Of a stretch of 64,000 bases of DNA, positions 50,724 through 59,814 are shown one piece after another. Position 1 is the first letter of the stretch, and the number at the start of each line of letters is the position of its first letter. Source of the DNA: Actinomadura sp. WMMA1423 (lineage in GTDB: Bacteria > Actinomycetota > Actinomycetes > Streptosporangiales > Streptosporangiaceae); assembly GCF_006547145.1 (NCBI RefSeq), contig NZ_CP041244.1, positions 2,232,001 through 2,296,000 on the forward strand. Direction: 5' to 3'. The notes under the pieces were generated by a model, which saw only the letters and a list, made by a program, of their open reading frames with translations, was not told the origin of the DNA and made no database searches. A program made the position numbers and the translations under genes.

Positions 50724-51560
50724 CTACCGGCCGCGGGCACGTCCCGTGAATATTTGCGGCGCCGCCGCGCGGTCCAGGAGCCACAGCGCGATCTCCTCGC
50801 CGGCGGCGATGCCCCGCGCGGCGGTGACGGCGGTGGCGGCGGCCGTCCAGCCGGTGTCGTGCAGCTCCCCGTGGGCGGGGCGGATCGACAGGTCGGCGGC
50901 CTCCAGCAGCTCGGCGTCCAGCAGCGCGTCCCCGGCGGCGATCATCGTGGACGCGCCGGCGCGGCGGGCGACCTCCCGCGCGGCGGCGGCCTTGGTCAGG
51001 CCCGCCGGCAGGCAGTAGACCTTGCGGCCCTGGAGGGACGTCCGCCAGCCGCGTTCGGCGCACCATCCGGTGAGGTCCTCGACCCAGCCGGGCGGCAGGG
51101 CGGCCCGGTCCACGACGGTGTAGGCGAACAGGTCGGACGCGGTGCGCCGCTTGAGGACGAACTCGCCGCCGCTGCCGGCGAGGTGGTGCTGGACGTCGGC
51201 GAGGGGTGCGCACCCTTCGGCGACCCGTTCCCGGACGGCCGCCGCCCAGTCCGGGTCGTCTTCACCGTCCACGAGGATGTGCCCCCCGTTCGCGCAGATG
51301 GCGTACGGAGGCGGCTTCTCCAGGAGGTGGACGCGCCGGTACTGCTCGGGGGTGCGCGTGGTCGTCGGGACGAACGCGGACGCCCTCGCGAGGGCTTCAA
51401 GTGCGCGCGCGGAGGCCTCGGTCATGTACGACAGGGGCGCGCCTTGGTAGAACTCCACGCACAGTAGGCGCGGCATGGTCTCGTCTGGGCCGTCCAAGGC
51501 GAAGGCCGCTGTCGAGTAGATGAGCGTGCGGTCCAGGTCGGAGCACACCAGGACGGTCAC
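50724..51560 (-). CDS. HAD-superfamily phosphatase of the Ter module
   Basis: 278 residues. VCSDLDRTLIYS is the DxDxT nucleophile motif of HAD hydrolases, STMIAAGDALLDAELLEAAD the GDxxxD metal-binding loop, and a Cof-type cap lies between. GTG 51560 overlaps the StiP-like gene (GTGA). In Ter loci such a phosphatase belongs to the predicted synthesis of a nucleoside-like metabolite; substrate is inferred only. Confidence 0.85.
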   Translation of the reverse strand: MTVLVCSDLDRTLIYSTAAFALDGPDETMPRLLCVEFYQGAPLSYMTEASARALEALARASAFVPTTTRTPEQYRRVHLLEKPPPYAICANGGHILVDGEDDPDWAAAVRERVAEGCAPLADVQHHLAGSGGEFVLKRRTASDLFAYTVVDRAALPPGWVEDLTGWCAERGWRTSLQGRKVYCLPAGLTKAAAAREVARRAGASTMIAAGDALLDAELLEAADLSIRPAHGELHDTGWTAAATAVTAARGIAAGEEIALWLLDRAAAPQIFTGRARGR

Positions 51561-52669
51561 TGCGCGGCCCCCTTGCCGAACCGGGGATGGATGAACCCCA
51601 TGCACGCGTAGGGGAACCTGCCTGGCTCGACCTCGTGGACGGGCACGCCCCGCTCGCGGGCGAGCAGCCTGATGTGGGCCACATCCGGCCCGGCGTCGGC
51701 GCGCACGAGCACCTTCCACGGGACGCGCCGGAGCAGCACCCGGGTGGTCTCGCCGATCCCCGGCTTGACGAGGTTCAGGTCGTCGATGCCCTCCGCGTCG
51801 GCGCAGCGCCGCACGGCATCCCATCCCGACCAGTCGGGGGCGCGGTCGGCCGCGCGGAACCCCGGCAGGTCCTCGGCGACGCGTTCGGCCACCTGACCGA
51901 ACCGCTCGCAGACCTCTGCGAGGAAGACCGCCGACACGTCGTCAGGGGCGAGCTCGGCGTAGAACTTCGCCCCGTGGAAGTCGCCGGGCCCGATGAGGGA
52001 GTCGTTCAGGACCGTCCTGCTCACAAGGCCCGACACGGTGGAGTTGAGGCAGGCGGACGGGATCAGGAAGTCGTCGCGGGTGCCGTACAGGGAGGTGCAC
52101 CGTCCCGGGTCGGCCAGCACGGCGAGGTCGGACGGGAACGGGTGGGCCGCCAGCGCGGCGGTCAGCTCCTTCGTGATGGCGCCCTTGCCCGTCCAGCCGT
52201 CCACGAACATGACGGACGCCGGGTCGTGGTGCTCGGCGAGGTACCGCAGCGCGACCGTGTCGATGCCCCGGCCGCGGACGATGCTGACCGCGTAGTGCGG
52301 GACGTCGAGGCCGTGCGCGTACCGCGCCCAGCGGCGCATCAGGACGCCGACCGGCGTCCCGGCCCGCGCCAGCGACACCAGGACGGCGTCCGGGCCGCGC
52401 TCGGCGAGGATCATCTCGGTGACCAGCCCGGTCGCGTACGCGAGCCGTTCGGCGGACGCCGCCAGGGCCTCGTGGAAGAGCTTCCGGTACTCCGGGCCCG
52501 GCTGGTACTCGACCGGGAGCGACTCGGCGTAGTGCGCCCGTCCCGACTGGATCGCCGCCTCGCGCTCCTCCGTGGGCGCCTCCAGCCGCGCCTGGGAGAG
52601 GTCCTTGAGCAGCCAGGCGACGTCCTCGGCCGGGTAGCTGCCGAAGTCAGGCCCGTACAGCGGCTTCAC
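51557..52669 (-). CDS. StiP-family PRTase with C-terminal Pelota domain
   Basis: 370 residues. VLVSLARAGTPVGVLMRRWA and SVMFVDGWTGKGAITKEL form a phosphoribosyltransferase-like core (the second is the PRPP-binding loop), once annotated as cysteine protease StiP. The last ~90 residues (VPWKVLVRADAGPDVAHIRL, PVHEVEPGRFPYACMGFIHP) are the Pelota RNA-binding-like domain. GTG 52669 overlaps the next upstream gene (GTGA). Confidence 0.85.
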   Translation of the reverse strand: MKPLYGPDFGSYPAEDVAWLLKDLSQARLEAPTEEREAAIQSGRAHYAESLPVEYQPGPEYRKLFHEALAASAERLAYATGLVTEMILAERGPDAVLVSLARAGTPVGVLMRRWARYAHGLDVPHYAVSIVRGRGIDTVALRYLAEHHDPASVMFVDGWTGKGAITKELTAALAAHPFPSDLAVLADPGRCTSLYGTRDDFLIPSACLNSTVSGLVSRTVLNDSLIGPGDFHGAKFYAELAPDDVSAVFLAEVCERFGQVAERVAEDLPGFRAADRAPDWSGWDAVRRCADAEGIDDLNLVKPGIGETTRVLLRRVPWKVLVRADAGPDVAHIRLLARERGVPVHEVEPGRFPYACMGFIHPRFGKGAAQ

Positions 52670-54024
52670 GATGCCCTCCTGTAGGACGGGACGGTGGCGA
52701 CCGTCACGGGGGCGAGCGCGCGCAGCCGTTCCAGGAGGCCCTCGGCTAGCGCCGGGGTGTCGCCTGTGTCGTCCACCACGAAGACGATCCTGTCGAAGCG
52801 GCGTTGGCCCGCCCCAGGGGCGACGTTGTAGGCGTACCGCTCCCCCGGCCCGTCGGCAGGGTCGTCATGGGAGGGGAACACGAGGCGGGTCCTGATCGCG
52901 TAGCCGGGGTCGTCCACCGCCAGCACTGGGGAACGCGTCGTCGTGGAGTAGCGGACGTCCGCGTCCGGCCGGGCATCGGCGAGCGCCTCCGCGAGGCGCA
53001 GCGGCGCGTACATCAGCTCCTCGAAGCCCAGGACGAGGACGCGGGAGGCATCAGCCCCGAGGCCCGCCGCTAGGACGTCGCCCATCCGGGCCAGTTCCTT
53101 CTCCAGCCGCGTGCGGTGCTCGGGCAGGAACCCGTGGCGCCCGCCCTCCGGCACTCCGGTCGGCCAATCCAACTCGACACGAGCGACATCGAAGCCCGAC
53201 TCGCCCTGGGGCATGGTCGGCGGGGACGAGATCCCCTCTACGAGCGCTTTCCCCGCCTCAAGGATGCCCTCCGGAAGCTCGACCCGGCCCCCGGCCAGCG
53301 CCACCGCGTCTATGCGGACCCCCAGGCGGACGGCGAGATCGTCCATGCGGGCCCGATCGGCAGGGTTCCGCAGGTCGACCAGGGCGGCCAGCACGTAGCG
53401 GCTCCTGGGACGAACGGCATGCAGGGCCTCGATGGTGTTCAGCACCGTCCGGCCTGTGGAGAGCTCGTCGTCCACCAGCACCACCGGTACGTCGCGATCG
53501 AGCGGCTCGGTGCCTGCGGGCAGCAGCAGGTGGCTCGTGGCGTGGCTGTGCTCTTCCTCGAACCCGCCGTAGGGGGTGAACCCCTCGACGGGACGCCGCG
53601 TGGAGTGCAGGTAGTAGGCCCCGCCCAGAGCGTCCGCCACTGAATGCCCCAAGGCCGTCGCGGTCTCGGCATAGCCCAGGACGACCGCGTCTACCGGGGC
53701 TTGTGGGACCCGCATGAGGTCTCGTAGCGCGGCAGCGGCGTTCGGCTCACCGCGCAGGCCGTCCGAGAGCAGCGAACCGGGACGGGACGGCTCGTCGCCC
53801 CGCAGGCGCGCGCGCACGAGCTCACCCAGCAGCAGCCCGGACCCGTACACGAGGCGCGGGTCGGTCGGCACGTGCTTGCCCAGCACCGCGGACACCAGCA
53901 GATGCGCGCGCTTCGGATTGCGGCGTACGGCCAGCCCCACGAGGGACGAGAGCCCGGCACCGGCCGGCCGCGCGCCGTCGACGAGGCGCACGCCCAGCCG
54001 CGAGCCCACCCAGGAACCGGTCAC
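52666..54024 (-). CDS. phosphoribosyltransferase with TRSP domain (Ter module)
   Basis: 452 residues. VPVVLVDDELSTGRTVLNTI is the PRPP-binding signature of type I PRTases, preceded by GYAETATALGHSVADALGG; the second half (FLPEHRTRLEKELARMGDVL, RVLVLGFEELMYAPLRLAEA) is the TRSP domain found with it in Ter loci. GTG 54024 overlaps the aldolase-like gene (GTGA). Predicted to make a ribosylated metabolite with StiP and the HAD phosphatase. Confidence 0.87.
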   Translation of the reverse strand: MTGSWVGSRLGVRLVDGARPAGAGLSSLVGLAVRRNPKRAHLLVSAVLGKHVPTDPRLVYGSGLLLGELVRARLRGDEPSRPGSLLSDGLRGEPNAAAALRDLMRVPQAPVDAVVLGYAETATALGHSVADALGGAYYLHSTRRPVEGFTPYGGFEEEHSHATSHLLLPAGTEPLDRDVPVVLVDDELSTGRTVLNTIEALHAVRPRSRYVLAALVDLRNPADRARMDDLAVRLGVRIDAVALAGGRVELPEGILEAGKALVEGISSPPTMPQGESGFDVARVELDWPTGVPEGGRHGFLPEHRTRLEKELARMGDVLAAGLGADASRVLVLGFEELMYAPLRLAEALADARPDADVRYSTTTRSPVLAVDDPGYAIRTRLVFPSHDDPADGPGERYAYNVAPGAGQRRFDRIVFVVDDTGDTPALAEGLLERLRALAPVTVATVPSYRRAS

Positions 54025-55190
54025 GGGCTGTCCGCCGCTTCCAGCAGCTCGACGAACGTGACGCCCTCGGCCGCCACCCCGAACACCCGGGCGCGCAGCA
54101 TCAGCCGCTGCGCCCACGCGCGGTGCGGCTTGGCCTCGTTCATCTTGTTGGCGTAGGAGCTCGCCATCGCCCCGCCCCCGGCGAGGCCGAGGATGTCGGC
54201 GGCGTCGCTGTACTCCTCGTGCGTCACCACCGACAGGGCGTGGACGGCCGCGACGTGGCTCGGATGGATGACGGTCTTGCCGGTGAGCCCGTTGGCCTTG
54301 TCGAGGTGCACCTCCCGGATCAGCCCGTCCAGGTCGGAGGTGATGAGGCGCTGCCGCAGCGGGGCCGCGTGCTGCCGCTCGAACGGCGACTGGCGCAGCT
54401 GCGGCTTGAACATCCGCTCGCCCTGCGCGAAGTACTCCCACACGGGCCCGGTCACCACGTGGCCGGTGCCGTCGGCGCGGCCGAGGATGTTGACCACGTC
54501 GCAGATCACGCCCGCGACGGGCCGGATGTCGTAGATCGTGAGGTCGGGCGGGCGGCGCAGCCCGTACGCGGCGGACATGTCGGTCGCCCCCAGCCGGACG
54601 GCGAGGATCCGCGACCGGTGCTTGGCGAGGAGCCGGGCGATGTCGTGCAGCATCTCCGAGCGGGTCTCGGCGTACACGGCCTCCGGGCTCTCGATGACCG
54701 GCATCGCCAGCAGCCGCAGGCCGGAGGCGTCGGAGGCGTCGGCCAGCGCGTCCAGGAACGCTCCACCGGCGGGCGCGGTGAACTTGGGCAGCACGAACCC
54801 GCTGACGAGCTCGGCCGCGTCGCCGAGCCGGCCGACCAGGTCGCCGATCTGCCGGGGGTCGCGGACGCGGACGAACAGCAGCGGGCCCTCCACGTCGCGC
54901 GGACCGGAGCAGCCGTGCAGCGTCCGCAGCTGCGCCACGAGGTTGGCCTCCCCGGCCTCGACCTCGTCGTCGCCGATCGCGTCCTCCAGGCACACCACCA
55001 TGCTCATCACGCCCCGCCTCGCCGCGCGCTCGATGTCGGCGGCGAGGAGGGGGCGCGTGGCGGGGCAGTACAGCGTCGCGCCGAGCGCGACCGCCAGCAC
55101 GGCCGGGTCGTCGTGCCGGCCGAACGGGCGCGGATGCCGGTAGAACAGGTGCTTGCGACGCGCGGCGTCGATGTGGTCGAAATGCCGCAT
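54021..55190 (-). CDS. HpcH/HpaI (CitE-like) aldolase/lyase family protein
   Basis: 389 residues. MSMVVCLEDAIGDDEVEAGE, LLFVRVRDP and VLPKFTAPAGG follow the CitE TIM barrel with its acidic metal ligand (E in VCLEDAI); LGATDMSAAYGLRRPPDLTI is the Ter-associated variant. May split or join a C-C or thioester bond in making the module's metabolite. ATG 55190 with GGGGGG upstream. Opens the four-gene overlapping biosynthetic run. Confidence 0.85.
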   Translation of the reverse strand: MRHFDHIDAARRKHLFYRHPRPFGRHDDPAVLAVALGATLYCPATRPLLAADIERAARRGVMSMVVCLEDAIGDDEVEAGEANLVAQLRTLHGCSGPRDVEGPLLFVRVRDPRQIGDLVGRLGDAAELVSGFVLPKFTAPAGGAFLDALADASDASGLRLLAMPVIESPEAVYAETRSEMLHDIARLLAKHRSRILAVRLGATDMSAAYGLRRPPDLTIYDIRPVAGVICDVVNILGRADGTGHVVTGPVWEYFAQGERMFKPQLRQSPFERQHAAPLRQRLITSDLDGLIREVHLDKANGLTGKTVIHPSHVAAVHALSVVTHEEYSDAADILGLAGGGAMASSYANKMNEAKPHRAWAQRLMLRARVFGVAAEGVTFVELLEAADSP

Positions 55191-55262
55191 GAACCCCCCG
55201 TCAGACGGTGCTTTCGGCCGGGAGCGCGGGGGGTCGCGCCCGGGCGGCGGAGTCGGGCCAGG

Positions 55263-55841
55263 TCACAGGTGCGTCGCCACGGCCGGCAGCAGGTGCTGGA
55301 ACGTACGGCCGGTCGCGGTCGCGCCGATCGCCGTCATCGACCAGCCCTGGCCGTCCCGCGACACCTTGGCCATGATCTGGGCGTTGTGCTGGCCCGCGCC
55401 GCTCAGGTCGTAGCGCGCGATCTCCTGGCCGGTGCTCTCGTCCACCAGGCGGCAGAACGCGTTGGCGATCTGGGTGAAGTCCTGGCCGGTGAAGGAGTTC
55501 ACGGTGAACACCAGCTGGGTCACGTTCGCGGGGACGCTCTGCAGGTCGACGTTGATGACCTCGTCGTCGCCCTCGCCCTCGCCGGTCAGGTTGTCGCCGG
55601 TGTGCTGGACGGAGCCGTCCTTGCTGCGCAGCTGCCGGAACCACACCTGGTCGGCGAGGTTGCCGGAGGCGTCGAAGAGCAGGCACGAGGCGTCCAGGTC
55701 GATGGACTGCGCCTTGCCCTTGCCGAACAGCCCCTTCTTGGCGACGGCGTCCCAGCCGAGGCCCATCCTGACCCTGGTCAGGGTGCCCCCGCCCGGCTTG
55801 GCCAGCGAGACCTTCTGCCCCTTCTGTAGCGATATGGACAT
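55263..55841 (-). CDS. TerD-family protein (TerZ-like)
   Basis: 192 residues. MSISLQKGQKVSLAKPG, GLGWDAVAKKGLFGKGKAQS and IDLDASCLLFDASG plus EGDDEVINVDLQSVP give the calcium-binding beta-sandwich with its Asp-rich sites (NxD/DxD loops). Compared with the two TerD copies upstream it carries an insert (KKGLFGKGKAQ) and ends in HLLPAVATHL, as in TerZ. Cytosolic stress protein. Confidence 0.92.
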   Translation of the reverse strand: MSISLQKGQKVSLAKPGGGTLTRVRMGLGWDAVAKKGLFGKGKAQSIDLDASCLLFDASGNLADQVWFRQLRSKDGSVQHTGDNLTGEGEGDDEVINVDLQSVPANVTQLVFTVNSFTGQDFTQIANAFCRLVDESTGQEIARYDLSGAGQHNAQIMAKVSRDGQGWSMTAIGATATGRTFQHLLPAVATHL

Positions 55842-55892
55842 CGTCGACTCCTTCGGTGGTCGATGTGCGCCGCGGGGCGGCGGGTACGCCGG

Positions 55893-57017
55893 TCAGACCT
55901 GGGTGGAGTGCAGCGACCGGTCGCCGCCCCCGGCGGACCCGGGAGAGTCGCCGCCGTGGCTCCGGTTGCGGACCACGGAGCTGGCGAACGCGGCGATGAT
56001 CAGACCCGCGCCGAGCCCCCCGGTGATCCACTCGGGGACGTGGTGGCCGATGCTGACCAGCATGCAGACCGCGAGGGCGCCGATGGCCCAGTGCGCGCCG
56101 TGCTCCAGGTAGACGTACTCGTGCAGGGTGCCCTTGCGGACCAGGAACACCGTGAGGGACCGGATGTACATGGCGCCGATGCCGAGGCCCAGCGCGATGA
56201 CGATCGGGTCGGTGCTGATCGCGAAGGCCCCGATGACGCCGTCGAAGCTGAACGAGGCGTCCAGCACCTCCAGGTACAGGAACAGGAAGAACCCCGCCTT
56301 GCCGGTGGCGAGGGCCAGGGAGCTCGGCCCGGACCGTCCGCCGCCCTTCTCCGCTTCCGCGCCCGGCTCCTCGTCCTCGTCCTCGTCGTCGTCGCCCGCC
56401 TCGGAGAACAGCTCACCGAGCCCGTTGACCAGGATGTAGGTCACCATGCCGAGGACGCCCGCGATCATGACGCTGCCCGGGTCGTCGGCCGACAGCCAGG
56501 CCACGAACGCCAGCGAGCCGCCCGCCACCACGACCGCCAGCTGGTCGAGCTTGCCGATGCGGGCCAGCGGGCGCTCCAGCCACGGCAGCCACTTGTCGGC
56601 GCGCTCCTCGAACACGAAGTCCAGGAACAGCATCATCAGGAACATGCCGCCGAACGCCGCGATCATCGGGTAGGCGCCGGTCATCAGCTCGTGGTAGCGG
56701 TGCGAGTCGTTGAGCGCCAGGTCGACCGCCTCGACGGGGTTCAGCTTGGCGGTGATCCCCACGATCAGCAGGGGGAAGACCAGCCGCATGCCGAACACCG
56801 CGATCGCGATGCCGACGGTGAGGAAGATCTTCCGCCAGAAGTCGCTCATCCGGTCGAGCACCTTGGCGTTGACCACGGCGTTGTCGAACGACAGCGAGAC
56901 CTCGAGGATGGCCAGCACGGCGACCAGCGCGAGCCCGGTCGGCCCGTCGTAGAGAAAGGCGATGAGCAGGCCGACGACCGTGACGCCGAAGGACCACCCG
57001 AAGGTGCGAAGAATCAT
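55893..57017 (-). CDS. TerC-like DUF475 integral membrane protein
   Basis: 374 residues, ~9 helices. EVSLSFDNAVVNAKVLDRMS and LEVLDASFSFDGVIGAFAI are the paired SFDN/SFDG metal-site motifs of the TerC/DUF475 families; a cytoplasmic acidic loop (DDDEDEDEEPGAEAEKGGG) lies mid-protein. Thought to work with TerD proteins in metal or envelope stress. ATG 57017. Confidence 0.9.
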   Translation of the reverse strand: MILRTFGWSFGVTVVGLLIAFLYDGPTGLALVAVLAILEVSLSFDNAVVNAKVLDRMSDFWRKIFLTVGIAIAVFGMRLVFPLLIVGITAKLNPVEAVDLALNDSHRYHELMTGAYPMIAAFGGMFLMMLFLDFVFEERADKWLPWLERPLARIGKLDQLAVVVAGGSLAFVAWLSADDPGSVMIAGVLGMVTYILVNGLGELFSEAGDDDEDEDEEPGAEAEKGGGRSGPSSLALATGKAGFFLFLYLEVLDASFSFDGVIGAFAISTDPIVIALGLGIGAMYIRSLTVFLVRKGTLHEYVYLEHGAHWAIGALAVCMLVSIGHHVPEWITGGLGAGLIIAAFASSVVRNRSHGGDSPGSAGGGDRSLHSTQV

Positions 57018-57079
57018 GCGCGTATTTCTGCTAGAGAGGGCGGCCGGGCGGTGCGGCCGGGGTGCGGGGTCGCCGGCTG

Positions 57080-57658
57080 TCAGCCGACGTTGACGCCGAA
57101 GTCCATGGCGATGCCCGCCAAGCCGGAGGCGTACCCCTGGCCGACGGCCCTGAACTTCCATTCGCCGCTGTGCCGGTAGAGCTCACCGAAGACCATCGCC
57201 GTCTCGGTGGAGGCGTCCTCGGTGAGGTCGAAGCGGGCGAGCTCGTTGCCGTCGGTCCGGTTGACGATCCGGATGAAGGCGTTGCGCACCTGCCCGAAGC
57301 TCTGCTGCCGGTTGTCGGCGTCGTAGATCGAGACGGGGAAGACGATGCGGTCGCACTCGGGCGGCACCGCGCGGAGGTCGACGTTGATCGACTCGTCGTC
57401 GCCCTCGCCCTCACCGGTCAGGTTGTCGCCGGTGTGCTCCACCGAGCCGTCCGGGCTGCGCAGGTTGTTGAAGAACACGAAGTGCTGGTCCGACATGACC
57501 TTGCCGGTGCTCGCCAGCATCAGCGCGGAGGCGTCCAGGTCGAAGTCGGCGCCGGTGGTGGCGCGCACGTCCCAGCCGAGGCCGACGGTGACCGCGGTGA
57601 GGTTCGGCGCGGCCTTCGTCAGCGAGACGTTGCCGCCCTTGGCGAGTGAAACCCCCAT
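57080..57658 (-). CDS. terD: TerD-family protein
   Basis: 192 residues. [33 protein letters not shown] and [20 protein letters not shown] are TerD hallmarks; the Asp clusters bind Ca2+. [20 protein letters not shown] is the canonical core. ATG 57658. 83% or so identical by eye to the neighbour below, a tandem duplication. Confidence 0.93.
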   Translation of the reverse strand: MGVSLAKGGNVSLTKAAPNLTAVTVGLGWDVRATTGADFDLDASALMLASTGKVMSDQHFVFFNNLRSPDGSVEHTGDNLTGEGEGDDESINVDLRAVPPECDRIVFPVSIYDADNRQQSFGQVRNAFIRIVNRTDGNELARFDLTEDASTETAMVFGELYRHSGEWKFRAVGQGYASGLAGIAMDFGVNVG

Positions 57659-57716
57659 GTGCGGGCTGCTCCCTTCCTGTCTGATCTGCTCGGGCTGTCC
57701 GGACTGCTCGGACTGC

Positions 57717-58292
57717 TCAGATGTTGACGCCGAAGTCGGCCGCGATGCCGGCCAGGCCGGACGCGTACCCCTGGCCCACCGCCCTGAACTTCCATTCCGT
57801 CCCGTTGCGGTACAGCTCACCGAACACCATCGCTGTCTCCATCGACGCGTCCTCGGTCAGGTCGTAGCGGGCCATCTCCGCCCCGTCGGCCTGGTTCACG
57901 ACCCGGATGAAGGCGTTGCGCACCTGCCCGAAGTTCTGCCCGCGGCTGTCGGCGTCGTAGATCGACACCGCGAACGCGACCCGTTCGGCCGTGGCGGGCA
58001 TCGCCCCGAAGTTGACCTTGAGCTGCTCGTCGTCGCCCTCGCCCGCACCGGTGGTGTTGTCGCCGGTGTGCTCGACCGCGCCGTCCGGCGTGCGCAGGTT
58101 GTTGAAGAAGACGAAGTGCTGGTCGGTGATGATCTTTCCGGAGGCGTCCAGGACCATCGCGGAGGCGTCCAGGTCGAAGTCGGTCCCGGTCGTCGTGCGC
58201 AGGTCCCAGCCGAGACCGACGATCACCGCGGACAGGCCGGGGGCCTGCTTGGTGAGCGAGACGTTGCCGCCTTTGCTCAGGCTGACGGGCAC
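57717..58292 (-). CDS. terD: TerD-family protein
   Basis: 191 residues. [53 protein letters not shown] and the ending [16 protein letters not shown] 58292 has GGAGG 7 nt upstream. Promoter-proximal gene of the Ter operon. Confidence 0.93.
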   Translation of the reverse strand: MPVSLSKGGNVSLTKQAPGLSAVIVGLGWDLRTTTGTDFDLDASAMVLDASGKIITDQHFVFFNNLRTPDGAVEHTGDNTTGAGEGDDEQLKVNFGAMPATAERVAFAVSIYDADSRGQNFGQVRNAFIRVVNQADGAEMARYDLTEDASMETAMVFGELYRNGTEWKFRAVGQGYASGLAGIAADFGVNI

Positions 58293-58373
58293 GATGAGCC
58301 TCCAAGATCGCATGCCGGATCGGACGCCGAACCGGCGCCCAGCCTTATCGACGTAGCAGTGATGCTATCCGTT

Positions 58374-58394
58374 CCATCCTTTATGAAGGGATGG
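58374..58394. promoter_or_regulatory. CCATCC-N9-GGATGG inverted repeat in terD divergent promoter
   Basis: Lies in an AT-richer interval between terD and the divergent coiled-coil gene (58293-58501). Perfect 6-bp arms. Operator role is inferred. Confidence 0.35.
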
Positions 58395-58501
58395 CGACAA
58401 TCTTTGTGATTCGCTCGCCGCCCCGGCCCGGCAGGCCTTCGCCGATGGACGAAACCCGGGCGGGTTGCGCCAGACTGGGGGGCGGACGAAGGGAGGCTGC
58501 G

Positions 58502-59752
58502 TTGCGGGGACCGGGCGACCAGCGCCGCCGGGGCGGCCGCGGTGCACAGGCGGCGGCCGGCGCCGTCGAGGCGAGGGAGGCGGCCGCGGCCGCCTTCTAC
58601 GACATGGACCAGGCGCAGAAGTACATCGACGGCCGGGTCACCGTGTTCGAGGACCTGGACGCGAGGGCCGCCGAGCCCGCCCGCCGGGAGTTCACCCGGC
58701 TCTCCGAGGCCGCCGACGCCGCCTCGATCGCCTACATCTCCGTCCTGGACGCCCACGACCTCGATGACCAGGACCGGTCACCGGCCGAGTACGACGCCGC
58801 GCGGCGCGCGTTCGTGGCCTCCACCGAGCGGCTCCAGCACATCACCCGCGACCTGAACGGCTTCGCCGAGCGCCTCGCCCCGCGGATGGCCCGGCTGGAG
58901 TCCGCTCTCGACCAGCTCCCGCCCCGGCTCACCGCCGCCCGCGACGCCGTGGCCGCCGCCGACGCGGCCGTGGCGGAGGCGAAGGCCGCCGGGATGGACG
59001 CCTCCGAGCCGGAGGCGGAGCTCGGCCGCGCCCGGCAGGTGCTGGCGCAGCTCGGCTCGCAGGGGCTCGGTGGGCTCGGCCTGGACGGCGCCATCCGCAA
59101 GGCCGAGGAGGTCCGCGGCATCGCCGAGCGGGCGCTGGAGGCGGCCGCGGAGCTGCCCCTGCTGGCGCAGAAGGTCCGCAACTCGCTCTCCTCCGTCCGG
59201 ACGCGGGCCGACGCCGTCGCGAACCGCGTGGGGCCCGTCCAGGAGGCGATGCGCGTCCTCGTGCGCGGCTACTCGCAGGCGTGCTGGCAGGACCTCAAGG
59301 GCGCCCCCGAGTCGATCGAGGCGGGCGTCACGCGGGCCCGCGAGCGGCTGAACGAGGCGTCCGCCCACGCGGGCCGCACCGAGTGGCAGCAGGCGCAGCA
59401 GGCGCTCACCGCGGCGCGCACCGAGCTGAACGCCGCCGACCGGCGCGCCGGTCAGGTCACCGGGCGGGTCGACGAGCTGCGGGCCGTCGCCGAGGATCCG
59501 GCGGGGCCCGCCGAGAGCGTCCGGTTCGCGGTGCGCGACGCACAGCGGCTCGCCATGGCGCAGCCCGGCGGGGCCCCGCCCCAGCACGCCCGCGTGCTCG
59601 ACTCGCTCGTCGAGCGGCTGGAGAGGGCGCCGCAGCGGCTCACGGGCGCCCATCCCGACTACTGGGCCTACCTCCAGGAACTGGAGGCCATCAAGACGGC
59701 CGCGGGCGACGTCGTCACGCGGATCCGCGCGGAGCGCGGCCAGCAGCGCTAG
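58502..59752 (+). CDS. long coiled-coil protein divergent from the Ter operon
   Basis: 416 residues from TTG 58502 (GGGAGG 6 nt upstream). Almost entirely helical, Ala/Glu/Arg-rich heptads (AAADAAVAEAKAAGMDASEP; VTRARERLNEASAHAGRTEW; LTAARTELNAADRRAGQVTG) after a disordered N-terminus. No membrane segment. Coiled-coil proteins accompany TerD genes in actinomycetes; may be a scaffold for them. No catalytic domain seen. Confidence 0.7.
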   Translation: MRGPGDQRRRGGRGAQAAAGAVEAREAAAAAFYDMDQAQKYIDGRVTVFEDLDARAAEPARREFTRLSEAADAASIAYISVLDAHDLDDQDRSPAEYDAARRAFVASTERLQHITRDLNGFAERLAPRMARLESALDQLPPRLTAARDAVAAADAAVAEAKAAGMDASEPEAELGRARQVLAQLGSQGLGGLGLDGAIRKAEEVRGIAERALEAAAELPLLAQKVRNSLSSVRTRADAVANRVGPVQEAMRVLVRGYSQACWQDLKGAPESIEAGVTRARERLNEASAHAGRTEWQQAQQALTAARTELNAADRRAGQVTGRVDELRAVAEDPAGPAESVRFAVRDAQRLAMAQPGGAPPQHARVLDSLVERLERAPQRLTGAHPDYWAYLQELEAIKTAAGDVVTRIRAERGQQR

Positions 59753-59814
59753 CCGGTGCCGCGCCGCTCACGGCGAGCGGTCCCTGCCCGGGTCCCGGCG
59801 GCCGGGGTCGGGCT

